From: Saturnia japonica
Lineage: Eukaryota > Arthropoda > Insecta > Lepidoptera > Saturniidae
Direction of reading: 5' to 3'
Length of the DNA stretch: 64,000 bases
Assembly: GCA_033032175.1 (NCBI GenBank)
Contig: CM065321.1
Coordinates: 5,044,501-5,108,500 of the forward strand
In this document: piece after piece, positions 1 through 13,600 of the stretch
Position numbering within the stretch: position 1 is the stretch's first letter
How the letters are laid out: each line of letters starts with the position of its first letter
Made by a program: the position numbers and the translations under genes
Notes under the pieces: generated by a model
Database searches by the model: none
Told to the model about the DNA's origin: nothing
The model's input: only the letters and a program-made list of their open reading frames with translations

Positions 1-784
1 TTTGGCTGAAATGTGTAATAACAGTAAGAACAGTTGCCATTCAATAAAAGAAAGACGGAGCGCATGGAACTAAAAGTGAAACCAGAAAAAAGGAAATACA
101 AAATGGAACATTATTACAATTAAATGATCATAAGAATAAAAATATTACCATAAAACAAAAGTTATTAAAAGTATACTTATAAAATAATTTTCTTAATATG
201 AATCATGAATGTTGTTAAAAAATACACCAGACAAATTTGCATGCTTCATAAAATATTTGTATGAATAATTAGTAAATATTACACATAATGCCTAATTAAG
301 TAATTAGAAACAAAGAAAATATGCTAGATTATGACATGATTACATACTAGAATTACATAATTATTATTTACCTTAAAAATCATAACAATACATGTGAGTA
401 TATTCATGCATCTTTTAAATTTTATTTTATAATTGATTCTGATTTAATCAATCAATGTTATATTATGTACATTAGATAACTAAGAACATTACCTAATAAT
501 AACAATGAATTATTAATAATATATTACAACTAGTAGTAGTACTATATTTTAAAAACAATGTAAACAAAATTTGCATACTCATTAGAATTAACTACGAGGC
601 ATACTGAAGGAATTCTGTTAGTAATTGCATAGTAATATATTTTGCAAAGGCATAGATATAGGTATCTAGATCCAGTAATAATATATCTATACATAATAAT
701 AGTTAATAGAGGAATTAAAATAAAGACAATTTTAGTTGCAGAAACTATGATAATAATAAGTAGTACCTATACAGTTAAATATGA
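1..784. other. AT-rich DNA without recognisable genes
   Basis: Strongly AT-rich sequence with no long open frame on either strand and no repeat that I recognise. It lies just downstream of the transposase remnant and may belong to the same old element or simply be intergenic. Confidence 0.5.
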
Positions 785-2483
785 TTATGTAGTACTACGC
801 CTTCTAACTGATCTGTAACTAAATCCTTTTGTAGCTTTAGTATGGATTAAACTTTCCATTTCTACATCTTTAGATCTGGAATCAATATTATGCCTTCGTC
901 TGTTAAAATTAATGCACCATTGTTTTACTTGCATTCTAATAAATAACAAATAACCAAAAAGCTTTGAGAAAAGTTTCTTTGTGCATCTCACAATTGTACA
1001 ATGTAGTATCAATTTTTTGTTCCAATGAACATTCTCGGGGGGAATAAAATTCTCTATGAATTCAGTGTCGTCAGTTTGAAAATTATCAATGTATGATCCA
1101 TATTTTTATTGGTTTACTAAATTTTGAAGGGTACCTAACATTTTGTCATCATCATTAGCACAATTTGTAAATAATGACTTACCAGTAGTGATGTTATTAA
1201 TTAATAAAGGTTTATAAGCCGAGACAAAGTGAGTACAATCCGGGTTGGTATTGAAATTACCATGTGCTCTTATTAGACCAAAAAATTTTTCTAATGGATC
1301 TTGGTTTAGTCGTCTGAGACTTAAAAATTTTACACCCTCAATAGAGCGTAAATCAGACCACAGATGTTTCATAGTTTTAATATTATGCATAAAATGCTTC
1401 AGTGACAAAGGCTTGCTTTCCCTTTCAACGGAAGAATCAAACCACATTGAATTTAGTTTCTTCACAGCATTATTCCAGAAATCTATGTGTTCAGAATTTA
1501 AAGATAGAGCATGTTGCAATTTATAACCAGAGTGACCAAAACCATTTAAACTATCAAACAAATCATTTATAAATAAAAGTATTTCTACTGTGAAAAGATC
1601 ATTATCAATATCCACATTCGGAATAGAATATTCATGCTCCTGTAGAAAAAGCAGGGACTTCATATACACTTCAAGCGATGTAGCCACTTGTCTGCTGAAT
1701 ACTTGAGCAGCTAGTTTGACCTGGAAATATACAATAAAGTAATTATATTTATAAAATAAAAAAATAATGCGGGGCAAAGCTAGTATCCATAATATACAGA
1801 CGAAGTCGCGGGTACCAGCTAGTAAATATATATTCAGTAGTATCGGAATGAAAATGACTAAAATATGCTGAGATATCTTTAGTATGGGCAATCATACATC
1901 ACTTTTGTCAAGCAGAGTGGTCATTTTATAAACTTCACATGCGACTGGGATTTTAATAATTTTACTTACATAGGTACATAGTGTATATAAATGATTTCAC
2001 GCCTATACAGGTTGATTTTTGAGATGGGTCAGTGAGAATTTTACTTACCTTCATTTTATCATATGATGTAGGTTTAACATGTTTGTCGGTGAGTTTAGTG
2101 CTACTTGCTCGTCCACCATTTCCATCTACTTTATAAAGAATTTCAATGTACTCCCACTTAGCACGCCGATTACCGATGACAAGATCTTTCTTCTGAAAAT
2201 TATTGCGAAAACATTTTAGTAAATGAGGTACATCATAGATGTGATATAGCCGGTTACTATTAATGTTATAGGAAACATTATTATCATTGTAGCCTTCACT
2301 GTGTAGAAGTTCTCTATTTGAGTCCGATATTAATGACTTATTAGCTGCAACATTGGCAGAGCTTTGATCACTAACTGTGGCTCTAACTATGAATCCAGCT
2401 TTAAAAATTGCAAATACTACCTCCTTGATAATATTCTTTAAAACAAATGTTTTTACTCCATCTCGAGCAATTAACAATTCCAC
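785..2483 (-). pseudogene. P-element/THAP9-like transposase remnant
   Basis: Two exons of a P-element-type transposase read right to left. Exon 2483..2049 has the RNase H-like core segment (DQSSANV near its start, then YHIYDVPHLLKCFRNNF). It ends at a good donor, AAG|GTAAGT. The next exon starts at 1720 after TTTCCAG and keeps phase 0. It contains LNQDPLEKFFGLIRAHG and NPDCTHFVSAYKPL, the hallmark C-terminal block of P/THAP9 transposases. A TAA at 1106-1108 interrupts the frame, which is otherwise open on the same frame down to 785. The N-terminal THAP zinc finger and the first part of the catalytic domain are absent upstream of 2483, so the copy is 5'-truncated. The 327-bp intron also carries a short insertion with the 'cgaagtcgcggg' tail common in lepidopteran repeats. 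The family call is secure; the copy is almost certainly dead. Confidence 0.85.
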
Positions 2484-3014
2484 AAATTAACAAATATAAA
2501 ATGTTTAATAATGTTAAGATTATGAACAACGAACAACGGCGGTTCAATTTGTTTTGTCAATTTTGACAATTCCAATGAAAATGGCGGCCACAGACCAATA
2601 TGGCGGAAGAATATCAATGAGTATGCCTTTGTGTGAGTTTTTCTTTGTGTGAAAGAGAAACGTAGCGGGTACGCTTATGGATTTTTCCCATGTTGAGTGA
2701 AATAGATGCGAGAGCTTTTCGTGTTAAAATTTATAGGCGAGTTGACAGAGCCGGAGTCTTGATCATCATAGGTCTTGAATATTGAATCATCCATATCTAG
2801 GATTAGTGATGAGCTATAACAGGTAAAATAAGATACCTGTTACTGTTGTTCCCGTTTCAGAGAAATATCTGTTCCAGTAACCTGTTTCAAAATGACAGCT
2901 TGTTATGCTTTAGTACGAATGTAATATGTAGTAACACTTGTAACCATTATGTATAGATCGGTAACTCGGAATAGTATGCACTATCGGCCTAATATATAAT
3001 AAAATAACATATAA

Positions 3015-3125
3015 CTCAATCAGTCAATCCAACAATCAATCCGTCAGTCCATCAATCAATCAATCTATTATTTAATTTATCAATCAATCAATCCTTCAAT
3101 CCATCTATCAATCAATCCATCTTTA
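3015..3125. repeat. (AATC)n-like tetranucleotide repeat
   Basis: Imperfect run of CAAT/CAATC units inside the hAT-like element. A second tract of the same motif lies about 550 bp further on. Confidence 0.85.
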
Positions 3126-3670
3126 AATCTAACATTCAGTCTAGTTGGGCCTTGTAAATGTATTTAATAATCGTTTGCGCTGAATATTTACATGTCGCTT
3201 CTGGTCTGTTTTTCACGCACCGTGTAGGCCGCAATTTTGTTGTGATCAGAACCTCTTTTTGTATAATAACTTTTTCTTCTAAATTTTATTCTATTTTTCT
3301 TGTTTTTGACACTTCATATTTTTAACTGATACAGATATAATTATTGTTTCGCTGTTTTTTAATATAATTTTTTTTATCACTTAGTCACGCATATGATCAT
3401 CGCAACATCATTACTCGCGATATACATTATAATTTATTTATCTCCGCTCTACTTGCCCTCAACTTTTTGACGAGCCACAGGTGCTGTGTGACAGGTTAGT
3501 CATTTCATTTATTTATTTGGTGTTTGTTGATATTGGATTTATTTATGAGGCAAGACCGCATACGCAATTCGCTCCTATTAATACAATTTGTATTTATTGT
3601 CTTTGCATATTTATTCCTCCACATCCACATCTCTGGTGGGAACTATTTACACGTTCCCCTCAACTACAAT

Positions 3671-3803
3671 TAATCTATCTATCCATCAATCAATCAATCT
3701 ATCAAACACTCCACCAAACCAGTATTCAAATCATCAATCAATCAATCCATCATTCAACTCATCAATCAATCAATCAATCCATCCATCAATCCACCAATCA
3801 ATA
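3671..3803. repeat. (AATC)n-like tetranucleotide repeat, second tract
   Basis: Second imperfect CAAT/CATC tract. It yields artificial Gln-Ser-Ile-Asn open frames that should not be read as genes. Confidence 0.85.
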
Positions 3804-4585
3804 ATTTATAATAAATATCCTTAGGCTAGAAAACAGAAATCCATGTTCCAAACTGAATCAGTAACACTCTCTGGAACAGGTACGTAAGAACAGCCTGTTC
3901 GTTTTGGAGGTAACAGTTACGAGTAATATAATATAAACAGAGTGGCTTCTTACTCACTACTAATTGTGGATATGGAAGTGGTGAAGTATTATATACTGGT
4001 ATTTATATTGTCCGAATCTCTAGAGGTTTTTATAACAAGGGAACATTTTAGACTTATAGTTTAATGTATTTATATTTATTTATAGTTAGCACACGACTTT
4101 TACTATTTTACAGGTTTTAAACGAGTGACATGAGAGTTCATAACAGTAGCCTAGCAACGCTCATAGACATTTTTACTAGTGCTATCCAACCTTAATAACG
4201 AGCTGTTTCTTAGAAACACCTGTTTTTTTTATCTGTTCCGATAAATGCGCCACGCTAGTATGTGAAACAGCTTAGTATTTAGTAACGGCTTGTTCCATTA
4301 AATAAAAGTTCCAAACTGTTACTTGTATATACCTGTTATTTTTACCTGTTCCGATATATATGCCTCATTCCTAGCCTAGGAGTATTTTACTCACCTAACA
4401 ATATACTCTCTAAACGATTTTACTCATAGACATTAGACAAGTAACCAGAACTCAGAACTCTCAGAAGGATTTTACTATTCTTTGGTCAACACTTACTATA
4501 TGTTTTTTTGCAATTTCCTTTAGCGTCATTTGTGCATTTTTTGTTGCTATTCTGGTGTCGTGAGAATAAGCAGTAAACGTTCAAA

Positions 4586-4684
4586 ATGTTACGAAATTTA
4601 AATAAAATTGTTCAGACACAAAAAGCGAAATTCGCTACAGCCGCGCCGGCACCTCAAACGAAACCAGAAATTCTTTACACGGGT
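4586..4684 (+). CDS. Aldh: ALDH exon 1 (start and presequence)
   Basis: 33 codons from ATG to ...EILYTG, then donor GGT|GTAAGT, phase 0. It encodes the putative mitochondrial targeting peptide. This is the only ATG compatible with the downstream exons. Confidence 0.9.
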
Positions 4685-7600
4685 GTAAGTATGCACAACA
4701 TTTATGACAATAAATATATTTTTAGTTCAGAAATGATGTATTACTGTCAATTTAGAGATTTCTTTATTAAAACTCGCATACAGTGGCGGAAAAGCTATTC
4801 TGATTTGATATTATTGGTAGTTGGATACCTACTTCAAGGTTTAATTTACGTACTATTTTTAACATGATGTTAACCGGTTTGTTATGTTATCCATATCACA
4901 ACAATTATCTGTGATTGTTTTCATTGTTTGTTTAAAAATAAATAATGTTGTACACGAATACAAGTACCTATTATGTTACTACAGGGCAATTAAATAATAT
5001 AAAATATTTGTCTATAGACACAGACGTATAAAAAAAAGCCGACGGAATGTTCACTAATTGTCTGTCTAAAACGGTTGGACTTTCACTGGCAGATAGATGA
5101 TATTATAAGGAGTAACTACGGCTACTTTTATTTTAGAAAAAGAATAGAGTTCCACGCAAATTATGAAAAAAAACAGGACATGGTGAATTAATTCGGGCGC
5201 TTAAATGGCTTACGTTGAGTAAACCATAAGAGATCTATCAAATTAATGTAACTACATAATTGTAGATATTAATAGTATCTACAAAAAAAAAAAAAAACAG
5301 CGAGAGCATACGTCTTCTCCTATGGATCACCTACAATAAGCATTATTGTCTTTAAAATAACTGGGAGCGATGGTAGCACGACTTGCATATGTGCCCGATC
5401 GACGGCATTCTGTAGTCCACGCAAGCGCATCCGCGGGAACAGCTAGTTTAATAACAAATCAGAATATCGTATCATGCATGTTAAGACATATTTTTTTCGG
5501 CTTGCTCAAAAATTAGATGATTTCTAATTAGATTACCAAAATTCAAATCTTTTGGTGACTGATCAGCTGGCTGGCTGCATCCTTCAAAGAAAATGTGTTA
5601 GCTACCCCGATGTGTTAGTATCCAACTGCTGGGCATTGAGGCCTCTTCCAAGGGAAAGCACGGGTGACGACGGGCTTAATCACCACGCCAGCCCACGACT
5701 TATTGGCGATTTCAAAGTTTTGAAACGCTAAGAAGTCAAGTTCTATATTTTTTTCTTCATACAGAGGTAGTACAAGAACGTTTCTCAAGCTTTCAGTTTC
5801 CTTCACCGTCAGCCTATAGTGCTACCAATTTGAATTAGTAAATGTACACGAAATCTGAAAATTTCGTTCATAAATGCCGATGTTTGCGCTTACGGACATC
5901 GAATTTATATTCCGTCGGTCTAAACCATAGAGTACATTATATATACTGATATCTAAACTACTCGACTGCCTCGTCTTATCATAAACTAGCTAGACCCGCG
6001 GCTCGGTTCGCGTGGACTACGGAATGACGTCGGTATTGTGCTGACCCCGCTTCCAACCGCCTGCCAATTATTTTAAAGTTAAAAATGCTTATTATTTTAT
6101 TTGTGCGGAACCCTAATTATTTTTCTAAAATATATGTAGCCTAAGTGCTGATGCTGAAGCCTGAGCGCTGATGTGCATTAAAAGGGGGCCCCTTAAACTT
6201 ACATCTGGGTCGCAAGTCCCGGGGGCAACACGTGTTTCCCTCTCTCTGCCACACGATGGATCCAGCACCCGCACGGTAAATCCATGGAATGCTAAGATGT
6301 TTTTCTCGTCTCCATATAACATCAGCTATCTGCCAGTGAAAGTAACGTCAAAATCGGTCCAACCGTTTCGGAGATTAGCCGGAACAACCAGACATACAGA
6401 AAAAAATTAAAAAAATGTTTTTTTTCTTTTAGTTATAAGTAGCGTATTATACTTTCATTTGCATTGAGTAAAAACTGTTATTTTGTTAACTGTTATTATA
6501 AAACTGATATGCAGGGATGTTTAGATGTATTCCGTCCGGCACGTAAAGCAAAAAAATTGTTGACACCAACATAAAACAAAGCTTTATGGACAAAAATGTG
6601 TAGCGAAACAATGATTTGTCTATACGTTTTTGTGTAGGGTGTAGGGCAAAACACGCGCACGATACATGACTTTTCATAAAGGCACATACTTCTTTTACGT
6701 TATATTTTACAATCCGGAGTCTTTTTAGTATTATACAATATAGTTTGATTATGGACGTGGATTGTAGTGATTTAGAAATTTTAATTTATATCCAAATAGA
6801 ATGGCTCGAAACATAAAATAGTGCAGATGTTTCGATTTATATCATATTCTTCATACAAAGTCTTACGTCTAATGAATATCTGAGCATTTGAGCTTCGCTC
6901 GTAGTCTTATAAAAAATACATCTATCAAGGTAAACTTGGAAAATAAAACATTATATAAAAATGTCATCCGAATCGTTAGAGCTGTTTTCGAGAAATTAAT
7001 TACCTACATAAAAGTATACAACAGTTATTCAATTTGTAGTCACTTAGAATTGTCGTATAAAGGTTATAAAACCATATGGTTATACGAGGGCGGCACTGAA
7101 AATTTCGAGAATCAAGGAAGTGACACCACATTACTATTTAAAAATGTATTTATTGCTTTTCGAAGTATTCTCCGCGAAATTTGACACATTTTTCCATACG
7201 ATGGAATCAATCATTGAAGCAACCGTTCCATTCGGAAGTTGGGGTCTCCAAAATGGCCGTTTTGTAGGCGTCCACAGCTTCTTCAAGTGATGAAAATCTC
7301 TGTCCACGCAATTTATTGTTTATTTTAGGGAAAGTATAGAAATCATTAGGGCTTAGGTCGGGGCTGTACGGCGGATGGTCTAATAATTCTATGTTTTCTT
7401 GCTCTAAAAACTCTTTTGTTCTCTGCGTGGTGTGAGAACTCGCATTGTCGTGATGGAGGATGATGCGGCGGTTGCCGTTCTCTTTACGGAATTCAGAAAC
7501 GACCTCTGGCAAACAAATGCTAGCATACCATTCTGCATTAACTGTTCTTTGTCCCTCAAGAGGAATAGTCGTAACATGGCCGGTTTTGGAGACAAACGTG

Positions 7601-10600
7601 GCCACCATTTTTTTTGCAACACTCCGTGAACGAATAGTTTTTGTTGGCTTTAACTCATTTTCGAACACCCAAACTCGTGACTGGTTTTTTGTTTCGGGTT
7701 CGTACGCGTATATCCAGGATTCGTCACCTGATACGATGTTGTATACAGCATTTGAGGATCCTGCGTGGAATCTTTCGAGAGTTCTGACGCACCAAGTAAC
7801 GCGAGCCGCTTTTTGCTCTTCACAGAGCGAATGCGGTATCCATCGGTAAAACAACTTTTTTACACCTAATTGTTCATGCAAGATTATTTGTATTTGACTC
7901 ATACCAATGTCTAAAGTTGCCTGAATTTCGCGGTATGTCACATGTCGATCTTCTTCAATCAGCTTACGCACAGCATCAACGTTTTCTTGGGTGACTCCAG
8001 TTTTTGGAAGACCTTGACGAGGATCATCACTGAGCTTGACACGTCCACGTTGAAATTCAGCAAACCAGCGATAAATTGGTGTTTTTGATGGGGCTTCATC
8101 ACCAAATGCAGAAATCATCCGGTCAACACATTGTTTTTGTGTTAAACCACTTCGAAAGTCATAATAAATCATCGCTCTTGAATTTTCTCGAGTCAATTCC
8201 ATTTTCTCAACGACTAAACAAGTTTGACAAAACCTTGTGACAAGACCGAGAATCTTTTTTGAAATAAATAAATTGTATTCGATTTTTAAAACCAAGGTGT
8301 TTTCAATTAAAAAGATTTTAATATGACAGGAACAGTGGAAATATTCCATTCCCGATACTTTTAGTGCAGCCTATGTACGACCATACGGCCTAAAGCTCTT
8401 CCTCAAGCCAAAAGATTATCATGTCCGACCACGGAAAGTCTTGATAGATTAACTTAAGATTGTGAGAACATCTTTCGACTGTCCACAATTCCTCGCGAAG
8501 TTTTCCCTCACCGTTTGGTGACAGATTTTTTAGATTTACCAAATAAATGAGTAAATGTAATCAAATTGCGAAAAAATAAAGCAATGATAGTTAAGTGGTA
8601 GCGTGCATGGAGACTGACCTCGCATCGATTGTTCACGGATTCGAATCCTTTAACGAGCTACAGATTTCAGTGAAGGAAAATATTTTAACGAAACGATATA
8701 ATATCAGGTATATCGTTTTACTATATAATAATGAAAATCTGTGGCCAAGCCATTGCTGGGTGCTTTCTTTTCTAGGCTTACAACTGTGCTGCCATCTCTT
8801 ATAAATATTTCTTTTATATTATTTTTCAAATAAAAAATTGATCTAAAGATGTTTACGATGATAAGGCGAAACGGAACTTCAGTCTTTCTGTCTACCGCAG
8901 TGTATGTATGGCGTGAAAATAGTTACAAATATATACATAGTTAGATAATTTTTTGGAGTTATAGTTTGAAGATATGGGCGCGTTTAGTAGATAGTATAAT
9001 TGAAAGCTGTGCGCGCATCGACTGACGGAAATGCGACGTGATGACGTAATAATAGCCTTTAATGATAATAACGTCAATTTATTTTACTAAAATTATTACA
9101 TTTTACTTAAGAGTCAGTAAATTGAATTTACATGGTACGCGCGATAAATTCTTTAGAGTTATGTTTATTTGTTTTTTTTTTACGCCAGAACGACGAACTT
9201 ACGAGCGTACACACAATTTTTTAAATTATGCTTTTATGATTTTCTTATAGCTGTTCATAAACAACGAATGGGTAAAATCTTCGGATGGTAAGAGTTTCAA
9301 GACTGAGAATCCTGCCACTGGTCAAGTCATCACTGAGGTCCAGCAAGCTGGTAAAACAGACGTCGATAAAGCTGTTAAAGCTGCCAGAGATGCTTTCAAG
9401 TACGTATCAATTACATCCACTGTAATAAAAACTAAATTAAACCAGTTTACAGTTTCAGAAAATAAAGAAATTTATGTAATTAACGTCAAGGGTTTCAAAA
9501 CATGTTAAGCACACCGTTACTCTGCTTTGGACTTTTTGTCTACTCATTAATATTAAAAAAATATACTTACACGAAGCATGACTCGGAAAAAATACGTTGC
9601 AGGTTATCAATTATAATTGTTGATAGTATTATCATACATCATTTACAAGCTGCAATATTATCTATATAAGGAATTATGTAATCCCTTGCTATGTAACTTG
9701 TAATTGAAACATTTGGCAATAAAAAACCAGTTCAATGTTTATATATACAAATAAAATATTTCAACTCTTGAACTTTTACATAAAGTCTAACATGCATAAT
9801 ATACATATATTCCTCTTTTTTCTCTGTACCATTGTTTGCATTCTTCGCCACAATAATTATGTCTTTGTTTGAATTATGTAGATAAAGGATCTGCAAATAT
9901 TAATTGAAATACTTGAATAGTGTAATTAAAGTGAAAAATAAAATCTTGGATTAGTTATCGTAGGAGCCTTTCTATTAAAACTGTCTAGGGTTATTTTGTG
10001 CTAACTCAAAATGCATGTTTTCGTCATGACTTCACTTGTGGACAATAACCAAACTAGGTACATCACATAAAATGTCACCAAATTTATTTAATATAGGGAC
10101 TAATAACAAGTTTATGAATTAAAATAAAAACCACTACATAACAGATCAAGATCCCGACAAATATTTAATCTTAAATATTTTTGAAATAGGTTGGGGTCCC
10201 CATGGAGGTCGATGGATGCTTCAGAGCGTGGACTCCTTATTAACAGACTCGCTGACCTTATTGAGAAGGACCGAGTTTATTTAGCGGTAAGTTATTTAAT
10301 ATTTTGCTTAATTTTTATTCTACTTCAAAAAAATGAGGAGGTTCTCAATTCGATTGTTTGCCTTTTTTCAAGTGTATGTTTAGGCATAACTTCTCTGTTT
10401 GTGAACTAATTTAGTAGATTGTTTTTTCGTTGGAAAGGGGTACCTCAAAAGTGGTCCCATTTTAATTACATTGGCATTTTACAAAATATAAGAAATTTTA
10501 ATATTAGATACTTAATTTAGAAATAAAAAATAATAATTTAATTCTTGACCGATTTTGATGAAAATTTGTACACGGGAGGTATAAGTCATTTCATAAATGA

Positions 10601-13600
10601 TGGGCTATTATAACACTACTTATAGAAATCGTAAAATAAGAAGTTCAAAAAATTAAATTTTCATCTATTCTCAACAGATTTTGATAGAATTTTGTAGACG
10701 AGAAGCATAAGTCATACCATAATTGAGAGTCCTATAACAATCATTAATAATACAGTACAAATCTTAGAATAGAATAATAATGTTCAACCAATTTTGTTGA
10801 AAATTGTACTCGGGAAATACATGCCCATTCCTCAATTGATACGGTGTACAATACCAGTGAAAATAACATTACGGGATGTAGGTAAATAACTACAGCGTAG
10901 TAACAAACGGCACACCGCTATAAAAAAAATTAGTTATTAATAAAGTTAGGTAAACGAGTCTGTCATTGAATTGAATATGCGATTTGTTTAATTATTCACA
11001 TAATACACACATAATTATTAAGATTGTTTGAAATGTTTAATTAGTGTGACTTGTAGATAGTTTATTGAAGCTTACCTATACTCTGTAGTCTATATGTTAG
11101 ATAGGAAGCAGAATTGAACGTTAGTAAAAAGTGATTTATAGGTATTATTATTCGCGCATCTGTTAGTGAACGCGTGCATGTATGTGCATATAATAAACTT
11201 ACTTGTATATGGAAGTCATGGAAAGTCACAAATATCCGAATGACTGTCGATCTAATTGCAGAAGTATAGAACTACTTAAACAAAAAAGCCGTTCGGTTAG
11301 ACTAGTGGAATATCGAACCTATGTTTGCAAATTTGAGCCTCGGCATGTCATATACCAAGGAATATATCAGAGCATGCGTACCGATTTGCTTTGATACCTG
11401 GTTGGTTTGTGATGGCTGGTGATGAAGGAAAACGTCGCGAGGAAACCGGAACGCTTGAGAAATGTTATAGTATCATAATGTAATGGGAACAAATATGTAA
11501 CTACATATATTAGATTCGTCGGTGTTTGGAATCTCCACAAAGCTACATGATCGGTATCTTAGGACTTTGCCTAGCTGTGGGACATTTACAGACTAGAATT
11601 ATTATTGTAGAACAATGCGTGAGGTGCACTGGCTGTATAAATAAAAAAATAAAATATATTTTATCATTTGATAAATATTTCAGATAAGATTATTTATTAA
11701 ACAGAAAGAAGCATCCTTTTTTATACTTATAATGTTTACTAGCTGTGCCTGCGACTTCGTCCGCGTGGAATTTCGTGTATAAAAAAGAGTAAGAAAAAGA
11801 AAGATATGTAGGTGTTCGGAAATTCAACATTGGCGAATTAACCCTGTTTCGTGCTTTGTGAATGTCTCGAACTTCTGAGACGCACCGTGGTACTCTCGGC
11901 TAGCAGTCAGCCTCGCTTCATATTCACTACTTTCGATCGATCGATGTTCTACCATACGTTTACGCTGTGAATTTAACCTAATACATCGTTCCCTATAGGT
12001 TTCTGGGGCGTATAAGCTTTTGCTTAGTATCTTGTTCAGTAGAAAAAAAAGAAAGTCTCACTGGACGGTATTCCTCAGCTTCATGTGAAAGAACGGATTT
12101 CACTCTTATTTAGAGCAAGGGAATAGTGAGAAAATCGTGTATACTTTCTTTCAGGTATTTTAATTTAATTTAAATCTAAATCAATAACACAATAAATCTA
12201 AAACCCTTTGAGGAATATCGAAGTAAAATCATTTTAAATATTAACCGATATTATCCAGAAGTTACAAGGGCTGAGTATATATTTTTAATGTTTTATTACA
12301 AGTATAGATTTTTTATAACGCTTAAGTGACTATGTGACCCAAGATCGTACTTCGTTATCTACTAATATTTAACTAGGGTTAGATTATTTAGAACGCCCAT
12401 AAGGCTAGTGGAAGACTGGCTCTCAAGTGCCGCTGCCGGAGCACTCTTATTAGTTCTTGGCGACGGGTTTTTAAGTTGAGGGTGGTAGCTATTCAGGAGG
12501 ACATTAGAAAAAGCTTTACCACCATGAAAATATAATTTTTTTTTTAGATATTTGAAATATGTCTACAATTTATAATTATAATCTATAATATATAACCGGG
12601 AGATACGAGTACATGAACCGCTTAACAAATATAATGATAGTGATACGTACGTAGTCATAATTTTTAATGATAATTCACATGATGTATCCATTTGTCCACA
12701 AAAAGATAATAGTAACATTGACCTTCGAACTCCGTTACATAATAATATGTTTTTTATTTTTTTATTGACTAGCTTCTGCCCGCCACTTCAACTAAGACGA
12801 CTTCACATTTGGGACTTAACCGGAATAAAAAGTATCTTATGTGTTAATCCAGGTTATAAACTATCTGTGTGCAAAATTTCATCCAAATCTGTTCAGCCCT
12901 TTTTAGGTGATTAAGTAACAAACATCCAAAATTTCACATTTTCGTTGTAATAAGTAGGATACAAAATAGTAAAAATATTAAGCTGTCTTTAAGGCATGTC
13001 TTTACGGTAGCACGGCTAAATAACGACGCTGTGAGGACGGTAAGCACAATACAATCCAAAAACAATGGTGACCACCGAAAGATCAGCAATCAATCGGCGC
13101 GGTACACGGCTGCCACGATCTTTTATTTTTTTCTATAATACTACAATATAATATTACTTTCTATAATACTTACTATAGTACTATATACAGGGTGTCTCGT
13201 AAGGAATGGACCAACGCTATGATGGTGATAGAGGGTGACATGACCTAATAGAAACACTAAAATTTATTGTCTTAGGCCTAGTAGTTTTAAAGTTATGAAT
13301 TTTTTAATGTTATGTTGAAATTCTCCTATGAACACAAAATTTAAATTATAAATTTAAAAAAAAAAATATATAATTTTTAGTAAAGGGAGTAGTTTAATAG
13401 AAGAATTTCAACATAACATTAAAAAATTCATAACTTTAAAACTACTAGGCCTAGGACAATAAATTTTAGTGTTTCTATTAAGTCATGTCACCCTCTATCA
13501 CCATCATAGCGTGGGTCCATTACTTACGGGACACCTCAGACATTTATCTGTAAGTATGAAACAAATAAATCCACCAAATGTCTAAAAATATGTCTAAATT

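Larger units (their letters stand above)
2803..4373. mobile_element. hAT-like non-autonomous element
   Basis: The ends are related inverted repeats: TAGTGATGAG at the left, and CTCATTCCTA at the right, which reads TAGGAATGAG in reverse. Flanking 8-mers ATCTAGGA and GCCTAGGA differ by two transitions and fit an eroded hAT target duplication. Both ends are dense in CTGTT(CC)/(GG)AACAG motifs (about 2820-2900, 3840-3920, 4200-4360), as expected of subterminal transposase-binding sites. The interior has no transposase frame, only two AATC-rich simple repeat tracts. The superfamily is inferred from the ends alone. Confidence 0.55.

Noticed and set aside
3481..3824. Ser/Asn/Gln-repeat protein frames
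   Set aside because: They are translations of the AATC simple repeat in a mobile element, with no start context or splice support.
7432..7849. Plus-strand frames of 65 and 129 codons
   Set aside because: Antisense shadows of the mariner transposase.
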